DNA of 64,000 nucleotides from Hymenobacter ginkgonis (GTDB taxonomy: Bacteria > Bacteroidota > Bacteroidia > Cytophagales > Hymenobacteraceae), in assembly GCF_009755225.1 (NCBI RefSeq), contig NZ_WQKZ01000001.1, forward strand, positions 1 to 64,000, read 5' to 3'. This document shows, in pieces, positions 7,822 to 16,577 of the stretch; positions within the stretch are counted from its first letter, which is position 1; every line of letters begins with the position of its first letter. A program made the translations under genes and the position numbers. The notes under the pieces are model-generated. The model was not told the origin of the DNA, did no database searches, and saw nothing but the letters and a program-made list of their open reading frames with translations.

Positions 7822-9378
7822 ATGACTACTGTGAGGCATCGTTCGTTTTGGCACCACCTGTGGGCCGTGGCACGGCGGCCGTTTGTGCTCGATTTGCGGG
7901 CGCTGGCCTTGCTGCGCATGGGCACGGCGGCCGTGGTGTTGCTCGATTTAGCCATTCGCAGCACCGACCTAGAGGCCCACTACGCCAACATGGGCGTGCT
8001 GCCGTTTTCGGCGGTGCTGGAGCACGCCTGGACGCCCTATCAGTTTTCGCTGCACGGCGCCAGTGGGCTGTGGCAGGTGCAGGCGGTATTGTTCGGGCTG
8101 GCGGCAGTAGTGGCCGGTGCGCTGCTGCTGGGCTACCACACGCGGCTGGCCACGCTGGCCTCGTGGGTATTGCTAGTGTCGCTGCAAAACCGCAATCCTC
8201 TGATTGGCCAGGGCGGCGACGACCTGCTGCGGATGCTCTTGTTTTGGGGCTTCTTCTTACCCTGGGGCCGGGTTTGGTCTTGGGATGCGGGCGGGCGGCC
8301 GCTCCCCGCCCGCCTCGACTACGCCAGCGCCGCCACCGTGGCCTACGTGGTGCAACTGGCCCTGCTCTACTGGTGCACGGCCCTGCTCAAACGCGGCCCC
8401 GAATGGCAGCACGACGGCACGGCCCTCTACTACGCCCTCAGCCTCGACCAGCTGCTGCTGCCCGGCGGCCGCTTGCTTTACCCGCACCCCGACTTGCTGC
8501 GCTTCCTCACCTTCGCTACTTGGTACACCGAACTGCTGCTGCCGCTGGCCTTGTTTATCCCGTTTGGGGTGCGGTGGTGGCGCCTGTTGGTGCTGGGGGT
8601 ATTATTTGGGTTTCATTTGGGCATCAGCCTCACGCTGTTTGTGGGTATTTTCTTTGTCATCAATATGGTGTCGGTGCTGGGCCTGCTGCCACCGGTGGCG
8701 CTCGACTGGCTCGCGCCGCGCCTGGCGCCCCACGCCGCGCGGGCCCGGCGCTGGCAGGCCCGCCTACCCCCCCTGCAAGTGCCCTGGCGCCTACGCTTCG
8801 AGCGTACTAGCCCGGCAGTGCCCGGGCGGGTAGCCTTGCTGCGCCAAGTGCGGGAAGCCTTGGTCGTCAGCTTATTATTTTATATATGCTGGTGGAGTTT
8901 CGACGACGTATCCGGCAAACCGGGGCGCTGGATGTCGGAGCCCACGCGCTGGTTTGGCTACCTGTTTCGCATCGACCAGCACTGGGGCATGTTTGCCCCG
9001 GCGGTGTTTAAGGATGATGGCTGGTACGTGCTAGAAGGCACCACGACCACCGGCCGAGTATTGGACCTGAACCGCGGCGGCGCGCCCGTAACGTATGCTA
9101 AGCCTGCCGCCATCGTGTCGCTGTTCAAAAACGACCGCTGGCGCAAGTATTCTGAGAATTATTTATTCGTCAGCAATGCGTGGATGCGGCCCTATTACTG
9201 CAACTACCTGCTCCGCATTTGGCAGCAAAACCCCGCGCACCCGCCCCTGCGCCACCTCGCCGTGGTGTATATGAAAGAGGTGTCGCAACCCAACTACCAA
9301 GTGCTGCCGGCTACCCGCGAAATCCTCTGCGACTGCGCCCCTCCCGAGTCGGCGCCTACCCCCACGCCCGCGCCCTAG
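7822..9378 (+). CDS. HTTM domain membrane protein
   Basis: The 518-residue integral membrane protein has several hydrophobic segments over residues 1-300 and then a soluble C-terminal region. The N-terminal part (LRALALLRMGTAAVVLLDL, HYANMGVLP, SLQNRNPLIGQGGDDLLRM, FFLPWG) matches the HTTM domain. That domain is shared with eukaryotic vitamin-K-dependent gamma-carboxylase, but bacterial members are of unknown activity. The start at 7822 was chosen because the in-frame upstream start lies before the terminator hairpin. The next gene, a lipase-maturation-factor-type membrane protein, begins 94 nt later in the same direction, so the two probably act together. Confidence 0.82.
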   Translation: MTTVRHRSFWHHLWAVARRPFVLDLRALALLRMGTAAVVLLDLAIRSTDLEAHYANMGVLPFSAVLEHAWTPYQFSLHGASGLWQVQAVLFGLAAVVAGALLLGYHTRLATLASWVLLVSLQNRNPLIGQGGDDLLRMLLFWGFFLPWGRVWSWDAGGRPLPARLDYASAATVAYVVQLALLYWCTALLKRGPEWQHDGTALYYALSLDQLLLPGGRLLYPHPDLLRFLTFATWYTELLLPLALFIPFGVRWWRLLVLGVLFGFHLGISLTLFVGIFFVINMVSVLGLLPPVALDWLAPRLAPHAARARRWQARLPPLQVPWRLRFERTSPAVPGRVALLRQVREALVVSLLFYICWWSFDDVSGKPGRWMSEPTRWFGYLFRIDQHWGMFAPAVFKDDGWYVLEGTTTTGRVLDLNRGGAPVTYAKPAAIVSLFKNDRWRKYSENYLFVSNAWMRPYYCNYLLRIWQQNPAHPPLRHLAVVYMKEVSQPNYQVLPATREILCDCAPPESAPTPTPAP

Positions 9379-9472
9379 CTACCCTCTGCACACGGAATTA
9401 TATCCTTCAGCTCCCGCGCGGTAGGGGCGACGCCAGCCGCGCCAGGCCTCTTTCACCAGTGCCCTACCCCCC

Positions 9473-10987
9473 ATGGCTACCGCCTACCCTGGCCCGCCCA
9501 CCTACTGGCTCACCCGCTTTGTACTGCTGCGGCTGCTGGGCGCGCTCTATGCAGTCGCGTTCCTGGTAGCGATTAACCAAGTTATCCCCCTGATTGGCGC
9601 CAAGGGGCTCTTGCCCGTCGGGCTGTACCTGAAGCAGGTGAGCACGGCGCTCGGCTCGGCCGGCGCGGGGTTTGCGCGCCTACCCTCGGTATTTTGGCTG
9701 GGGCATTCAGATGCTGCCTTGCTGGCCGCCGCCTGGGTAGGGCTGGGCCTAGCCAGCGTGGTGCTGGCCGGCTACGCCAACGCCGTGCTGCTGGCCGTGC
9801 TCTGGATGCTCTACCTCTCCTTGGTGCACGTAGGCCAGGAGTGGTACGGCTACGGCTGGGAAATTCAGCTCACCGAAACCGGGTTTTTGGCCATCTTTTT
9901 GTGCCCGTTGCTCGATGGGCGGCCCTTTCCGCGGTATGCGCCCCCGCTGCCTATCCTCGTGTTATTCCGGTGGCTGGTGTTTCGCGTAATGTTTGGGGCT
10001 GGCTTGATAAAGGTGCGCGGCGATGCGATATGGCGCAACAGCACCGCACTTTATTACCACTTCGAAAGCCAGCCTATTCCGGGGCCGCTGAGCCGGTGGT
10101 TTCATTTTTTGCCCCGCTCCGCGCTGCGAGGGGGCGTTTGGTTTAACTGGCTGGCCGAGCTAGTGGCGCCGTTGTTTGCCTTTGGGCCCCGCCTGGCCCG
10201 GCACGCGGCAGGCGGGATAATGGTGCTGTTTCAGCTCACCATCGCCCTCAGCGGCAACCTCTCCTTCTTAAACTGGCTGACGATTTTGCCCGCGCTGGCG
10301 TGCTTCGACGATGGCTTTTGGGCCCGGCTACTACCCGCGCGGCTCGTGCAGCAGGCGGCCAATGCGGCGGCGCAGGCCGAGGAGAGTAGGGGCGGGCGCA
10401 CAACGGCTTGGGTGGTTACGGCCGTTATCGCGCTGCTTAGCATCCGGCCGGCCCTCAATCTGTTATCGCCGGGGCAAATTATGAATACTTCCTTCGACCC
10501 CCTGGAACTGGTGAATACCTACGGCGCCTTCGGCACAGTGGGCCAGGAGCGGCTGAACGTGGTATTTGAGGGCACCCTGGACGAAAACCCCAGTGACAGC
10601 GCGCATTGGCAAGCCTACCCCTACCGAGGCTTGCCAGTGGCCCTCGACCAGCGGCCGCCGCAAGTGGCGCCCTACCAGTTGCGGCTAGACTGGCAGATGT
10701 GGTTTGCCGCCATGGCCTCGCCCGCCGATTATCCTTGGACGCTGCACTTGGTTTCGAAGCTGCTGCACAACGACCCCGGCGCCGTCAGCTTGTTTGCCCG
10801 CAACCCCTTTCCGGGCCGGCCGCCGCGCTACATTCGGGCCGTGCGGTACCGGTACGCGTTTGCCCCGCCCGGCAATGCCCAGGGCCTGTGGTGGCGGCGC
10901 ACGCGGGTCGATAGCTGGTTGCCCCCGCTGTCGGCCAACGACCCGCGCTTGGTCAAGTTTCTGCAAAAAGCCGGCTGGGCACCCTGA
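9473..10987 (+). CDS. lipase maturation factor family membrane protein
   Basis: This 504-residue polytopic membrane protein resembles vertebrate LMF1. The signature region is FGAGLIKVRGDAIWRNSTA followed by YYHFESQPIPGPLSRW and FHFLP. The C-terminal region has the family pattern PPRYIRAVRYRYAF with LWWRR. LMF1 helps fold and dimerise secreted lipases in the ER; the bacterial role is not established and may concern envelope protein maturation. It follows the HTTM gene and shares its orientation. Confidence in the family is high and in the function low. Confidence 0.82.
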   Translation: MATAYPGPPTYWLTRFVLLRLLGALYAVAFLVAINQVIPLIGAKGLLPVGLYLKQVSTALGSAGAGFARLPSVFWLGHSDAALLAAAWVGLGLASVVLAGYANAVLLAVLWMLYLSLVHVGQEWYGYGWEIQLTETGFLAIFLCPLLDGRPFPRYAPPLPILVLFRWLVFRVMFGAGLIKVRGDAIWRNSTALYYHFESQPIPGPLSRWFHFLPRSALRGGVWFNWLAELVAPLFAFGPRLARHAAGGIMVLFQLTIALSGNLSFLNWLTILPALACFDDGFWARLLPARLVQQAANAAAQAEESRGGRTTAWVVTAVIALLSIRPALNLLSPGQIMNTSFDPLELVNTYGAFGTVGQERLNVVFEGTLDENPSDSAHWQAYPYRGLPVALDQRPPQVAPYQLRLDWQMWFAAMASPADYPWTLHLVSKLLHNDPGAVSLFARNPFPGRPPRYIRAVRYRYAFAPPGNAQGLWWRRTRVDSWLPPLSANDPRLVKFLQKAGWAP

Positions 10988-11032
10988 GGCAGCTTTGCCC
11001 GCCAGCCGGCGGCCGGGTGCGAAGAAAAGGAA

Positions 11033-11077
11033 GAGGGTAGGCCCCTGCGGCAGCGATTGTTGCCGGTGCCTACCCCC
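11033..11077. repeat. GGGTAGGC/GCCTACCC inverted repeat
   Basis: GAGGGTAGGC at 11033-11042 faces GCCTACCCCC at 11068-11077, followed by CTCAAGCTAGC. The space between holds a smaller CGGCA/TGCCG stem. The element lies between convergent genes and probably acts as a transcription end. A close relative is at 28317-28349. Confidence 0.6.
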
Positions 11078-11112
11078 CTCAAGCTAGCTTAGGCTGGGTA
11101 CTACTGAGGCGC

Positions 11113-12219
11113 TCAAAGGGCGAGCGTGAGGGCGGGCAGCACGGCGCCGACCTGCGCGGCCAGGGCCGTGATGGTTTCCACGAATGCGGCCACTTCGGCC
11201 GCTGTGGCGCCAACGGCCAGCAGCTCGGGCGCGAGGGCCACCAATATGGCCAGGATGCCCGCGGTAAGCCGCACCCGGTTGAAGTACTTCACGTAGTCGC
11301 CCCGCACGCAGATTCGGTACAGAATCATGCCCAGCGCCGGGCGGCTCGGCTCAATGAAAATCTGAAGGTTTTCGCCCTCTATCGTAAAAAACGTCCCCAA
11401 CTCAATCTCCCGGCTGGGGTTGTAGCGCTTGCCGGGCAAATACGGAAACGTGCCCAAGTAATTAGCGTTTAGCTGCCGGGCCTTGAGGAGCCATTCCGTT
11501 ACGCCGCTCGGCGACAAGGGTTTAATCTCGTACCAATCGGGCAAGTTGGCGCTGTGGCGCATGATGTCGGGCCGCACGCTGCTGCCCGTCGCCACAATGG
11601 TGGCCTCGGGCACCGCCGGGTTGTGGGTCCGCAAAAAATCGGTATAGGGCTGGGGCGAATTGGCGATGTCGAAGAAATCGTTGGTGGTGCACGGCGCTTG
11701 CAGCTGGCAGTAGTCATCCTTGAATTTTGGCTCTACCAACCGGCCTAACAAGCTGGATACTTGCGTGCCAAACAAAGGCGAGAGCGGAAAACAGAACTCA
11801 TCCGACAGCTCAAAAAAGCGCAGAATCTTGTCTGGAATGCCCCGGTCGGGGTGCAGGTTGTCCAAGATGCCCCCAAAATACGAATCACTGGCCAGGATGG
11901 GCGGCTGCTCGAACACGTCCTCGCACTCCACGCCCTCGAGGTAGGCCACTTCGAGGTCGAGGCGAGCGGTGGTGCCCACCCCCACCACGGGGTCGTTGGG
12001 GAAGAGGTTGCGCGCAGTTTTGAAGGCCACTACGGCCCGGCCGGTTTCGTCGCCAAAGTGGCCATCAATGCCCGACGAGGGCAACTCGAACCCGCAGCAA
12101 ATGAGCGCCTGCTGAATGCGGGCCACCGCGTCGGAGTTTTCGGGGGCCTGAATGCGGCGTGCGCCGGCGGCCACTGCGGCCAGGTCGGCGCTACCGCCTA
12201 TAAGGGAGGATTGTAGCAT
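11113..12219 (-). CDS. peptidoglycan-binding domain protein with nuclease-like C-terminal region
   Basis: Residues about 28-90 form a PG_binding_1 domain (VARIQQALICCGFE, GIDGHFGDETGRAVVAFK). The central region contains RPDI (Asp218), then YEIKP (Glu231, Lys233) and a downstream KARQL. This resembles the PD-(D/E)xK restriction-endonuclease-like fold seen in polymorphic toxins. The last about 50 residues are hydrophobic and Ala/Leu-rich. There is no signal peptide. The gene starts 20 nt after the papain-like protease stop codon, so the two are probably co-transcribed. The nuclease reading is my motif-level inference; an alternative is an uncharacterised endolysin-like protein. Confidence 0.6.
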   Translation of the reverse strand: MLQSSLIGGSADLAAVAAGARRIQAPENSDAVARIQQALICCGFELPSSGIDGHFGDETGRAVVAFKTARNLFPNDPVVGVGTTARLDLEVAYLEGVECEDVFEQPPILASDSYFGGILDNLHPDRGIPDKILRFFELSDEFCFPLSPLFGTQVSSLLGRLVEPKFKDDYCQLQAPCTTNDFFDIANSPQPYTDFLRTHNPAVPEATIVATGSSVRPDIMRHSANLPDWYEIKPLSPSGVTEWLLKARQLNANYLGTFPYLPGKRYNPSREIELGTFFTIEGENLQIFIEPSRPALGMILYRICVRGDYVKYFNRVRLTAGILAILVALAPELLAVGATAAEVAAFVETITALAAQVGAVLPALTLAL

Positions 12220-12239
12220 GCACGCACGTGAGGAAATGC

Positions 12240-12803
12240 TTAATTAGCAGGCAGGTATAGCACCCGCCAGGAGCCGTAGTCGGCTAAGTCCAAGTTGCCA
12301 AAATCGGCCGTAAAATCGGCAAAAGACTGGGTGTAGCTCAGCCCATAGTTTGGCGGATTAAAATCGACCTCATCGCCGTCGAAAGCCGTGTTGATGTCCC
12401 ACGGGTTCAGGATGTCAACGGTCGTGCCTTCCGGCGTAAGGTCGCCCTGAATGCCCTTGACGATGATGGCGTGCGAGGGCGACCCCACCACAGTCACCCA
12501 CAGCGGGCCGTACTGGCTCAGCCAATCGGCCCACTGCTGCGGCGAGAAGTATAAACTGGCGTTGCTGGGCAGGTCAATGTCTTGAAAACCAAAATGGTCC
12601 TTAACGTCCTCAAGCATGTCCCAGTCGTAAGACGTGCGCAGGCTGCGGCCTACTTCCTCGGCCAGCGACTCTGGCGTGACGGATTGCTGGCGCTGGTAGC
12701 CCACCAGCATGGCCATCGAGCCCGCCCAGCAGCTAAGCTTATCGGGCTGGGGCTCTAACATAACATCGTACGAGGTGCTAACCTGCTGGTCGGTATTTGC
12801 CAT
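12240..12803 (-). CDS. papain-like cysteine protease
   Basis: The 187-residue protein has a catalytic triad layout of the papain-like (C39/C70-like) group. Cys25 lies in LSCWAGSMAMLVGY, His111 in SPSHAIIVKGI, and Asn133 in ILNPWD. The spacing and the short length resemble AvrRpt2-like and papain-like peptidases of bacterial effectors, or peptidase domains that mature peptides. No signal peptide or membrane segment is seen. It lies between the paralogous 449-residue protein gene and the peptidoglycan-binding protein gene. It may process one of its neighbours or be an effector itself. The protease assignment is firm, the role unknown. Confidence 0.8.
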   Translation of the reverse strand: MANTDQQVSTSYDVMLEPQPDKLSCWAGSMAMLVGYQRQQSVTPESLAEEVGRSLRTSYDWDMLEDVKDHFGFQDIDLPSNASLYFSPQQWADWLSQYGPLWVTVVGSPSHAIIVKGIQGDLTPEGTTVDILNPWDINTAFDGDEVDFNPPNYGLSYTQSFADFTADFGNLDLADYGSWRVLYLPAN

Positions 12804-12894
12804 GTTGGTCTGAGAAATTGGGGTGAATAAAAATCAAGTTGCGGGTTGCCCTGCATGCGCCTTAATGCTTGCTTCACAGCTAGTCGCAGCCTAG

Positions 12895-12925
12895 AAAAAG
12901 CCCGCCCGGCGGCTAGCTGGGCGGG
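12895..12925 (-). terminator. terminator of the 449-residue protein gene
   Basis: On the coding strand CCCGCCC pairs with GGGCGGG across a short loop and CTTTTTC follows. The stem overlaps the TAG stop codon of the upstream gene. Confidence 0.55.
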
Positions 12926-14262
12926 TCGTTGGAGGGGAGGGTAGGGAGCTTTTGCAAGAGCCAGCCCACCACCTGGATGCCGTCGTGGCCGACGTCGGTG
13001 CTGGTATCTTGCTGGGCATCCACGTTGAAAGGCCCGAAAGCCGTGGCTGCTTTGATGTTATTGAGGTCGTCGCCGGACCAGTTGGCTGTCAGGCGCAGGT
13101 TTTTCACCAGTAGCATGGCGCTGGGTATCACGGCCAAGCCACCTTCGCTGGCCGAAAGCTCGCCCCTTTTGTAGCCCGGAATGTACCAATTGCGGTTATC
13201 AACAAATAGGCTCGAAAACCAGCCCCGGTCAATCCGCACCAGGCAGTAGTCGAAGTTGATGTTGATGGTATTGGTCGAAACGGGCTGCGTCGGCGCCACG
13301 TCCTTTATCGCATTGGTCAGGTTAATCTTGTCGAGCAGCCGCAGGCGGTCGAAGGCGCTATGAAAGCGCTGCTGGACCGGGGTGCGGGTAGGTGTCCCTT
13401 CCACCGAGTTGAGCAGCAGCGCGTTGGCCTGAAGCGCCGGCTTAACCGTGGTTAAGGCAACCGGCGCATTTAGGCCGTGTGCCAGCACATTGTGGAAAGC
13501 CATGTTGGCGATAGCGGGCTTTGCGGCCGGAGCCGGCGCCGCGGCCGCCACGGGCTGAATCATCGAAAAGGCATTTAAGCGGGCAAGCTTCACATTGTTG
13601 AGCAGCACGGTGGGCTTCACGGGCTCGGGCGCCACGAGCGCCGGCATTAGCTGCGCCATTTGGGCGTCATTCAGCCGTAGTTTCCACAGGGGTTTGGGGG
13701 CAACTGGCTGAGAGACAGGGGGCGCTTTGGCCGGGTCGTCGGTTATCGAAAACGAATACTTCTCCCAAATTTCCGCGTTGGTGCGGTCATACCAATTGCG
13801 GGGGGTAGGGGTGGAGAGCCGGAACAGCTCGGGCACGGCGGCCGATACCACCTCCCCGCCCGTGCCGCCGCCCCGGGCCTGCGAGTAGGTATCCTCATAA
13901 TCTCGAATAGCCTCATTTTTGAGGCTCGCGAAGGTGTTTTGCAGGCTTTCGCGGGTGCTCTCGTCGGCGCCGGGGGGTAGGCTAGGCAGCGAGGGCTTCA
14001 AGATTATTTGGTGGTAATACTCATCAATCGGCTTATCGATGAAAATGACCGTTGCCGCATCGGTCGATAAAATCGGCATCCGGTTAACCAGGTCCGAGAA
14101 TACCTCCTGCACGTTGTGCGCCGCCGGGTCGTAGTCCTCATCCGATATCTTAATGCCGTACTGGTCAAACCGAAACAGCATCGGACTCCCGTCAGTACTC
14201 TGAAATTTTTTCAAGAAAAAATCATTGACGGGCGCGTAAAGAGAGTCTAGGGAGATAGCCAT
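12913..14262 (-). CDS. uncharacterised protein, paralogue of its upstream neighbour
   Basis: This 449-residue protein belongs to no family I recognise. It has no signal peptide. Two blocks are shared with the upstream 534-residue protein. One is NWxx(R/K)xNxxxWxxYSF at residues 156-171. The other is a C-terminal domain at about 335-440 with RGWFSSLFVDNRNWYIPG, IPSAMLLVKNL, FGPF and DGIQVVGW. An Ala/Pro-rich linker of about 120 residues separates the blocks. The start at 14262 (MAISLDSLY) was chosen because further upstream the frame is basic, Cys-rich and antisense-like over the neighbour's terminator. It has its own terminator. Confidence 0.8.
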   Translation of the reverse strand: MAISLDSLYAPVNDFFLKKFQSTDGSPMLFRFDQYGIKISDEDYDPAAHNVQEVFSDLVNRMPILSTDAATVIFIDKPIDEYYHQIILKPSLPSLPPGADESTRESLQNTFASLKNEAIRDYEDTYSQARGGGTGGEVVSAAVPELFRLSTPTPRNWYDRTNAEIWEKYSFSITDDPAKAPPVSQPVAPKPLWKLRLNDAQMAQLMPALVAPEPVKPTVLLNNVKLARLNAFSMIQPVAAAAPAPAAKPAIANMAFHNVLAHGLNAPVALTTVKPALQANALLLNSVEGTPTRTPVQQRFHSAFDRLRLLDKINLTNAIKDVAPTQPVSTNTININFDYCLVRIDRGWFSSLFVDNRNWYIPGYKRGELSASEGGLAVIPSAMLLVKNLRLTANWSGDDLNNIKAATAFGPFNVDAQQDTSTDVGHDGIQVVGWLLQKLPTLPSNDPPS

Positions 14263-14291
14263 CGCAGAATATCTAAAAAGAAGAAATGCGA

Positions 14292-14324
14292 AAGGAGCCT
14301 GCCCATGCCAAAAGCAGGCTCCTT
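14292..14324 (-). terminator. hairpin after the 534-residue protein gene
   Basis: AAGGAGCCTGC at 14292-14302 pairs exactly with GCAGGCTCCTT at 14314-14324. It follows the stop of the upstream (-) gene by 21 nt and precedes the next (-) start by about 30 nt, so it may limit read-through. Confidence 0.6.
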
Positions 14325-14345
14325 CCGTAGTTTTTTTGACGGCTC

Positions 14346-15950
14346 TTAAGCGGGTTGCGGCACAGGTGGCGCCTGCGGTACTTGGGGCACGGCGGGGGTG
14401 CCGGTAGCAGCACCGGTGGCGGCACCCGTAGCAGCAGTATCGGTTTTGGGCGCGTCTTTGGGCGCGTCGATTTTGGGGCTGACGGGCACCAGGTGGCTTA
14501 CCCACCCCAGAATTTGGGCGCCTTTTACTACGATGCCCTCGTCGGTTTTTTCTGCCTTGTAGGTTTTCGAGTCTTTGCTGTGGCTGTAGCTACCACCCAG
14601 GCTAAATGGCCCCCAGCCAAAGCTACCCCCCCCGCCGGCGCTGGTGCTCACGCTATCGAAGCTGTCGTGGATGTTAGAGGCGTTGATAACCAGGTTTTTA
14701 ATCACAAACATGTACTGCGGAATGATAGGCAGCCACGCATCCGAGCCGGTTTCAGGGCGGGTTATTTGGTCCATTTTACCGTTTGAGATGGATGCCTTGG
14801 GGTGGTTGCCCACCAAAAACCAGTTGCCCAAGTCAAACATCAGGGTATCAAGCCAGGGGCGGCTAATTTCCACCAGGGCGTAGCTGAAGGAAACCGTCAG
14901 CTGGTCGGTGTTGGTATCGGTATGCTCCTCGCGCTTGTCGAAAGAAGCCTGGGCCTTGACAAACCAGAAGCCGCCCGACACCTTGGCCGAAGTGGTTTCG
15001 ACCGTGTTGGTCGTAACCGACTTGCTGCTATCGTAAGAATAGGTAGTCCAGCCGTCTATGTTGTCTTTTTGGGCCCAGTTGCTGGGAAATATTTCTACGT
15101 ATTGGCTCGTCACGGGGATTACCCCCGACGTGGCTACGCGGTAAGCTTCAAACTTTTTTTTGGCGGCGGCAATCATGTGGGCCGCGGCATCGGTGCCCAT
15201 GGCAGCCAGGTTGTCTTTGGCTTCTTCGATAAACTGCTTGTAGCCCAAGCTCATCCATTCGTCCCAGGCATCGTTTACGTCCGATACGTAGGTTTTACCC
15301 ATCACGCCCCAGAGCTGCGCCGTTTGGCGGTTGCTCATATTGGCCAGGTAAATGTTGGCGTAAGTCCGAACGGCGTTGTTGTACTTCTTTTCGTAGTCCT
15401 TGTAGGCTTTGTACTCCTTGGTATCCACGTCTACATCGCCCCCGTCGTCATCCTTAATGGTTTTGCGCAGGCGCGGCAGGTACTTGTCGCGCTGCTGCTT
15501 CTGAAACGCTTCCTGTTCGGGGGGTAGGGGCATCACGTTGGCCCCGTCGATGATGATTTCCCACGCCTGGCTGATGGATGCTCCGTTTTCAATGGCCTGA
15601 TAGTTCTCGCTAATCATCAGCTTCTTATCGACCAGCGTGCAGGTATTCGACAGGTTCTCGTACCGCTTGCCAATGTCAGAAGTATCCTGAATACCGTCGG
15701 CCGGAGCCGCACCAGCGGCCGGGGCGGCGCCGGCGGCGGGGGCCGGCGCTGGCGGCTGCACGTTGGTGGGGGAAGTCATATTGGGCTTCCAGGGATTCGT
15801 AAAATCGTCCGGGTTGATGGGCTCGCCGGTAGGCAGGAAGGAAATAATGATTCCGGGCAAGCCCGTCGGCATGGTGTCGCTGATACCAAGTGCTTGCTTT
15901 TTGACGTCCGAAAGGATTTTATAGGCGTCACCCATTTTAACTTCTGGCAT
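14346..15950 (-). CDS. uncharacterised 534-residue protein, first gene of the 11-16 kb cluster
   Basis: No known family is recognised and there is no signal peptide. An N-terminal segment with a Pro/Ala linker (residues 66-84) is followed by a long helical, Lys/Glu-rich central region (about 140-275). Two blocks are shared with the 449-residue neighbour. NWxxKxNxxxWxxYSY is at 291-306. The C-terminal domain at about 355-493 has ISRPWLDTLMFDLGNWFLVG, IPQYMFVIKNL, WGPFSLGGSYSHS and GIVVKGAQILGWV. The tail is low-complexity (PKTDTAATGA, PQVPQAPPVPQP). The start at 15950 (MPEVKMGDAY) is preferred over longer frames, which are basic and unlike the rest. Confidence 0.8.
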   Translation of the reverse strand: MPEVKMGDAYKILSDVKKQALGISDTMPTGLPGIIISFLPTGEPINPDDFTNPWKPNMTSPTNVQPPAPAPAAGAAPAAGAAPADGIQDTSDIGKRYENLSNTCTLVDKKLMISENYQAIENGASISQAWEIIIDGANVMPLPPEQEAFQKQQRDKYLPRLRKTIKDDDGGDVDVDTKEYKAYKDYEKKYNNAVRTYANIYLANMSNRQTAQLWGVMGKTYVSDVNDAWDEWMSLGYKQFIEEAKDNLAAMGTDAAAHMIAAAKKKFEAYRVATSGVIPVTSQYVEIFPSNWAQKDNIDGWTTYSYDSSKSVTTNTVETTSAKVSGGFWFVKAQASFDKREEHTDTNTDQLTVSFSYALVEISRPWLDTLMFDLGNWFLVGNHPKASISNGKMDQITRPETGSDAWLPIIPQYMFVIKNLVINASNIHDSFDSVSTSAGGGGSFGWGPFSLGGSYSHSKDSKTYKAEKTDEGIVVKGAQILGWVSHLVPVSPKIDAPKDAPKTDTAATGAATGAATGTPAVPQVPQAPPVPQPA

Positions 15951-16577
15951 GATGAAAGGAGGATTAAGTGATTGGTGGTGGGTATTCAAGTGGTTATTTT
16001 GGCCACAGCTATGCCTTCGCCTTTTGAGCGTGTGGTAGATGGCCCGGCTGTTTAGCAAGGTTTTAGGTGTAATAGCGCTGACTGGGTTTACCAGCCGGTG
16101 CCGCCACTGCCGGCTTATGAGCTGCCAACAAAAACCAGCGTAGCGCTGGCTTTTCTACCGCTGTCTGTATCAGTTGAATGGCTATCAACCGTGCTGCTAG
16201 TGCTACGCATTGTTGTACAGTAATTTTTCTAACTACTAGGCCCATACGCCTTCCTTCAGGGTACCACTAAGGTAGAGGTAGCCGCAAGCCTACTACATCA
16301 GTGTTAGCACTGATTTTCAAGTATTCAGCGCTCCGGCGCAGCCACGTGCAGCGGCGCTAGCCCCACGCGCCCCGGCCAACTACTGCCAGACACGCTACTT
16401 AACTGGCTGCTACTGCTGCGCTAGGTGGCTGCGGCGGCAACTGCGCCTGGGCCACCGCGGGCCTCTGAGGGCGCATCTAGCCCAGTAGTTTGCCCGTAAA
16501 ACCAAGTACTTAACTGGCTGCGAATACGTTGAGTAGTACCAGCGCCTAACCCGATTACTAAATCTGTCAACTGATTT
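15951..16577. other. divergent intergenic region of the protease cluster
   Basis: This gap lies between the four-gene (-) cluster and the S53 peptidase (+). It holds one 60-codon open frame at 16063-16245 (-). That frame has a plausible amphipathic run (QQCVALAARLIAIQLIQ), but I cannot show that it is a gene. No clear TAnnTTTG box was found next to either start. CTTAACTGGCTGC occurs twice, near 16396 and 16508. Confidence 0.4.
16063..16245 (-). CDS. possible small protein (60 aa)
   Basis: The open frame reads MGLVVRKITVQQCVALAAR at its start and ends SQRYYT. The middle is an amphipathic Ala/Leu/Ile-rich helix and there is no signal peptide. It lies directly upstream of, and in the same direction as, the 534-residue protein gene. 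Composition is protein-like but the length is short and no family is recognised, so it could equally be chance. Confidence 0.25.
   Translation of the reverse strand: MGLVVRKITVQQCVALAARLIAIQLIQTAVEKPALRWFLLAAHKPAVAAPAGKPSQRYYT

Noticed and set aside
14802-15527. 241-codon frame opposite the 534-residue protein
   Set aside because: Overlaps a conserved protein pair on the other strand and lacks family features.
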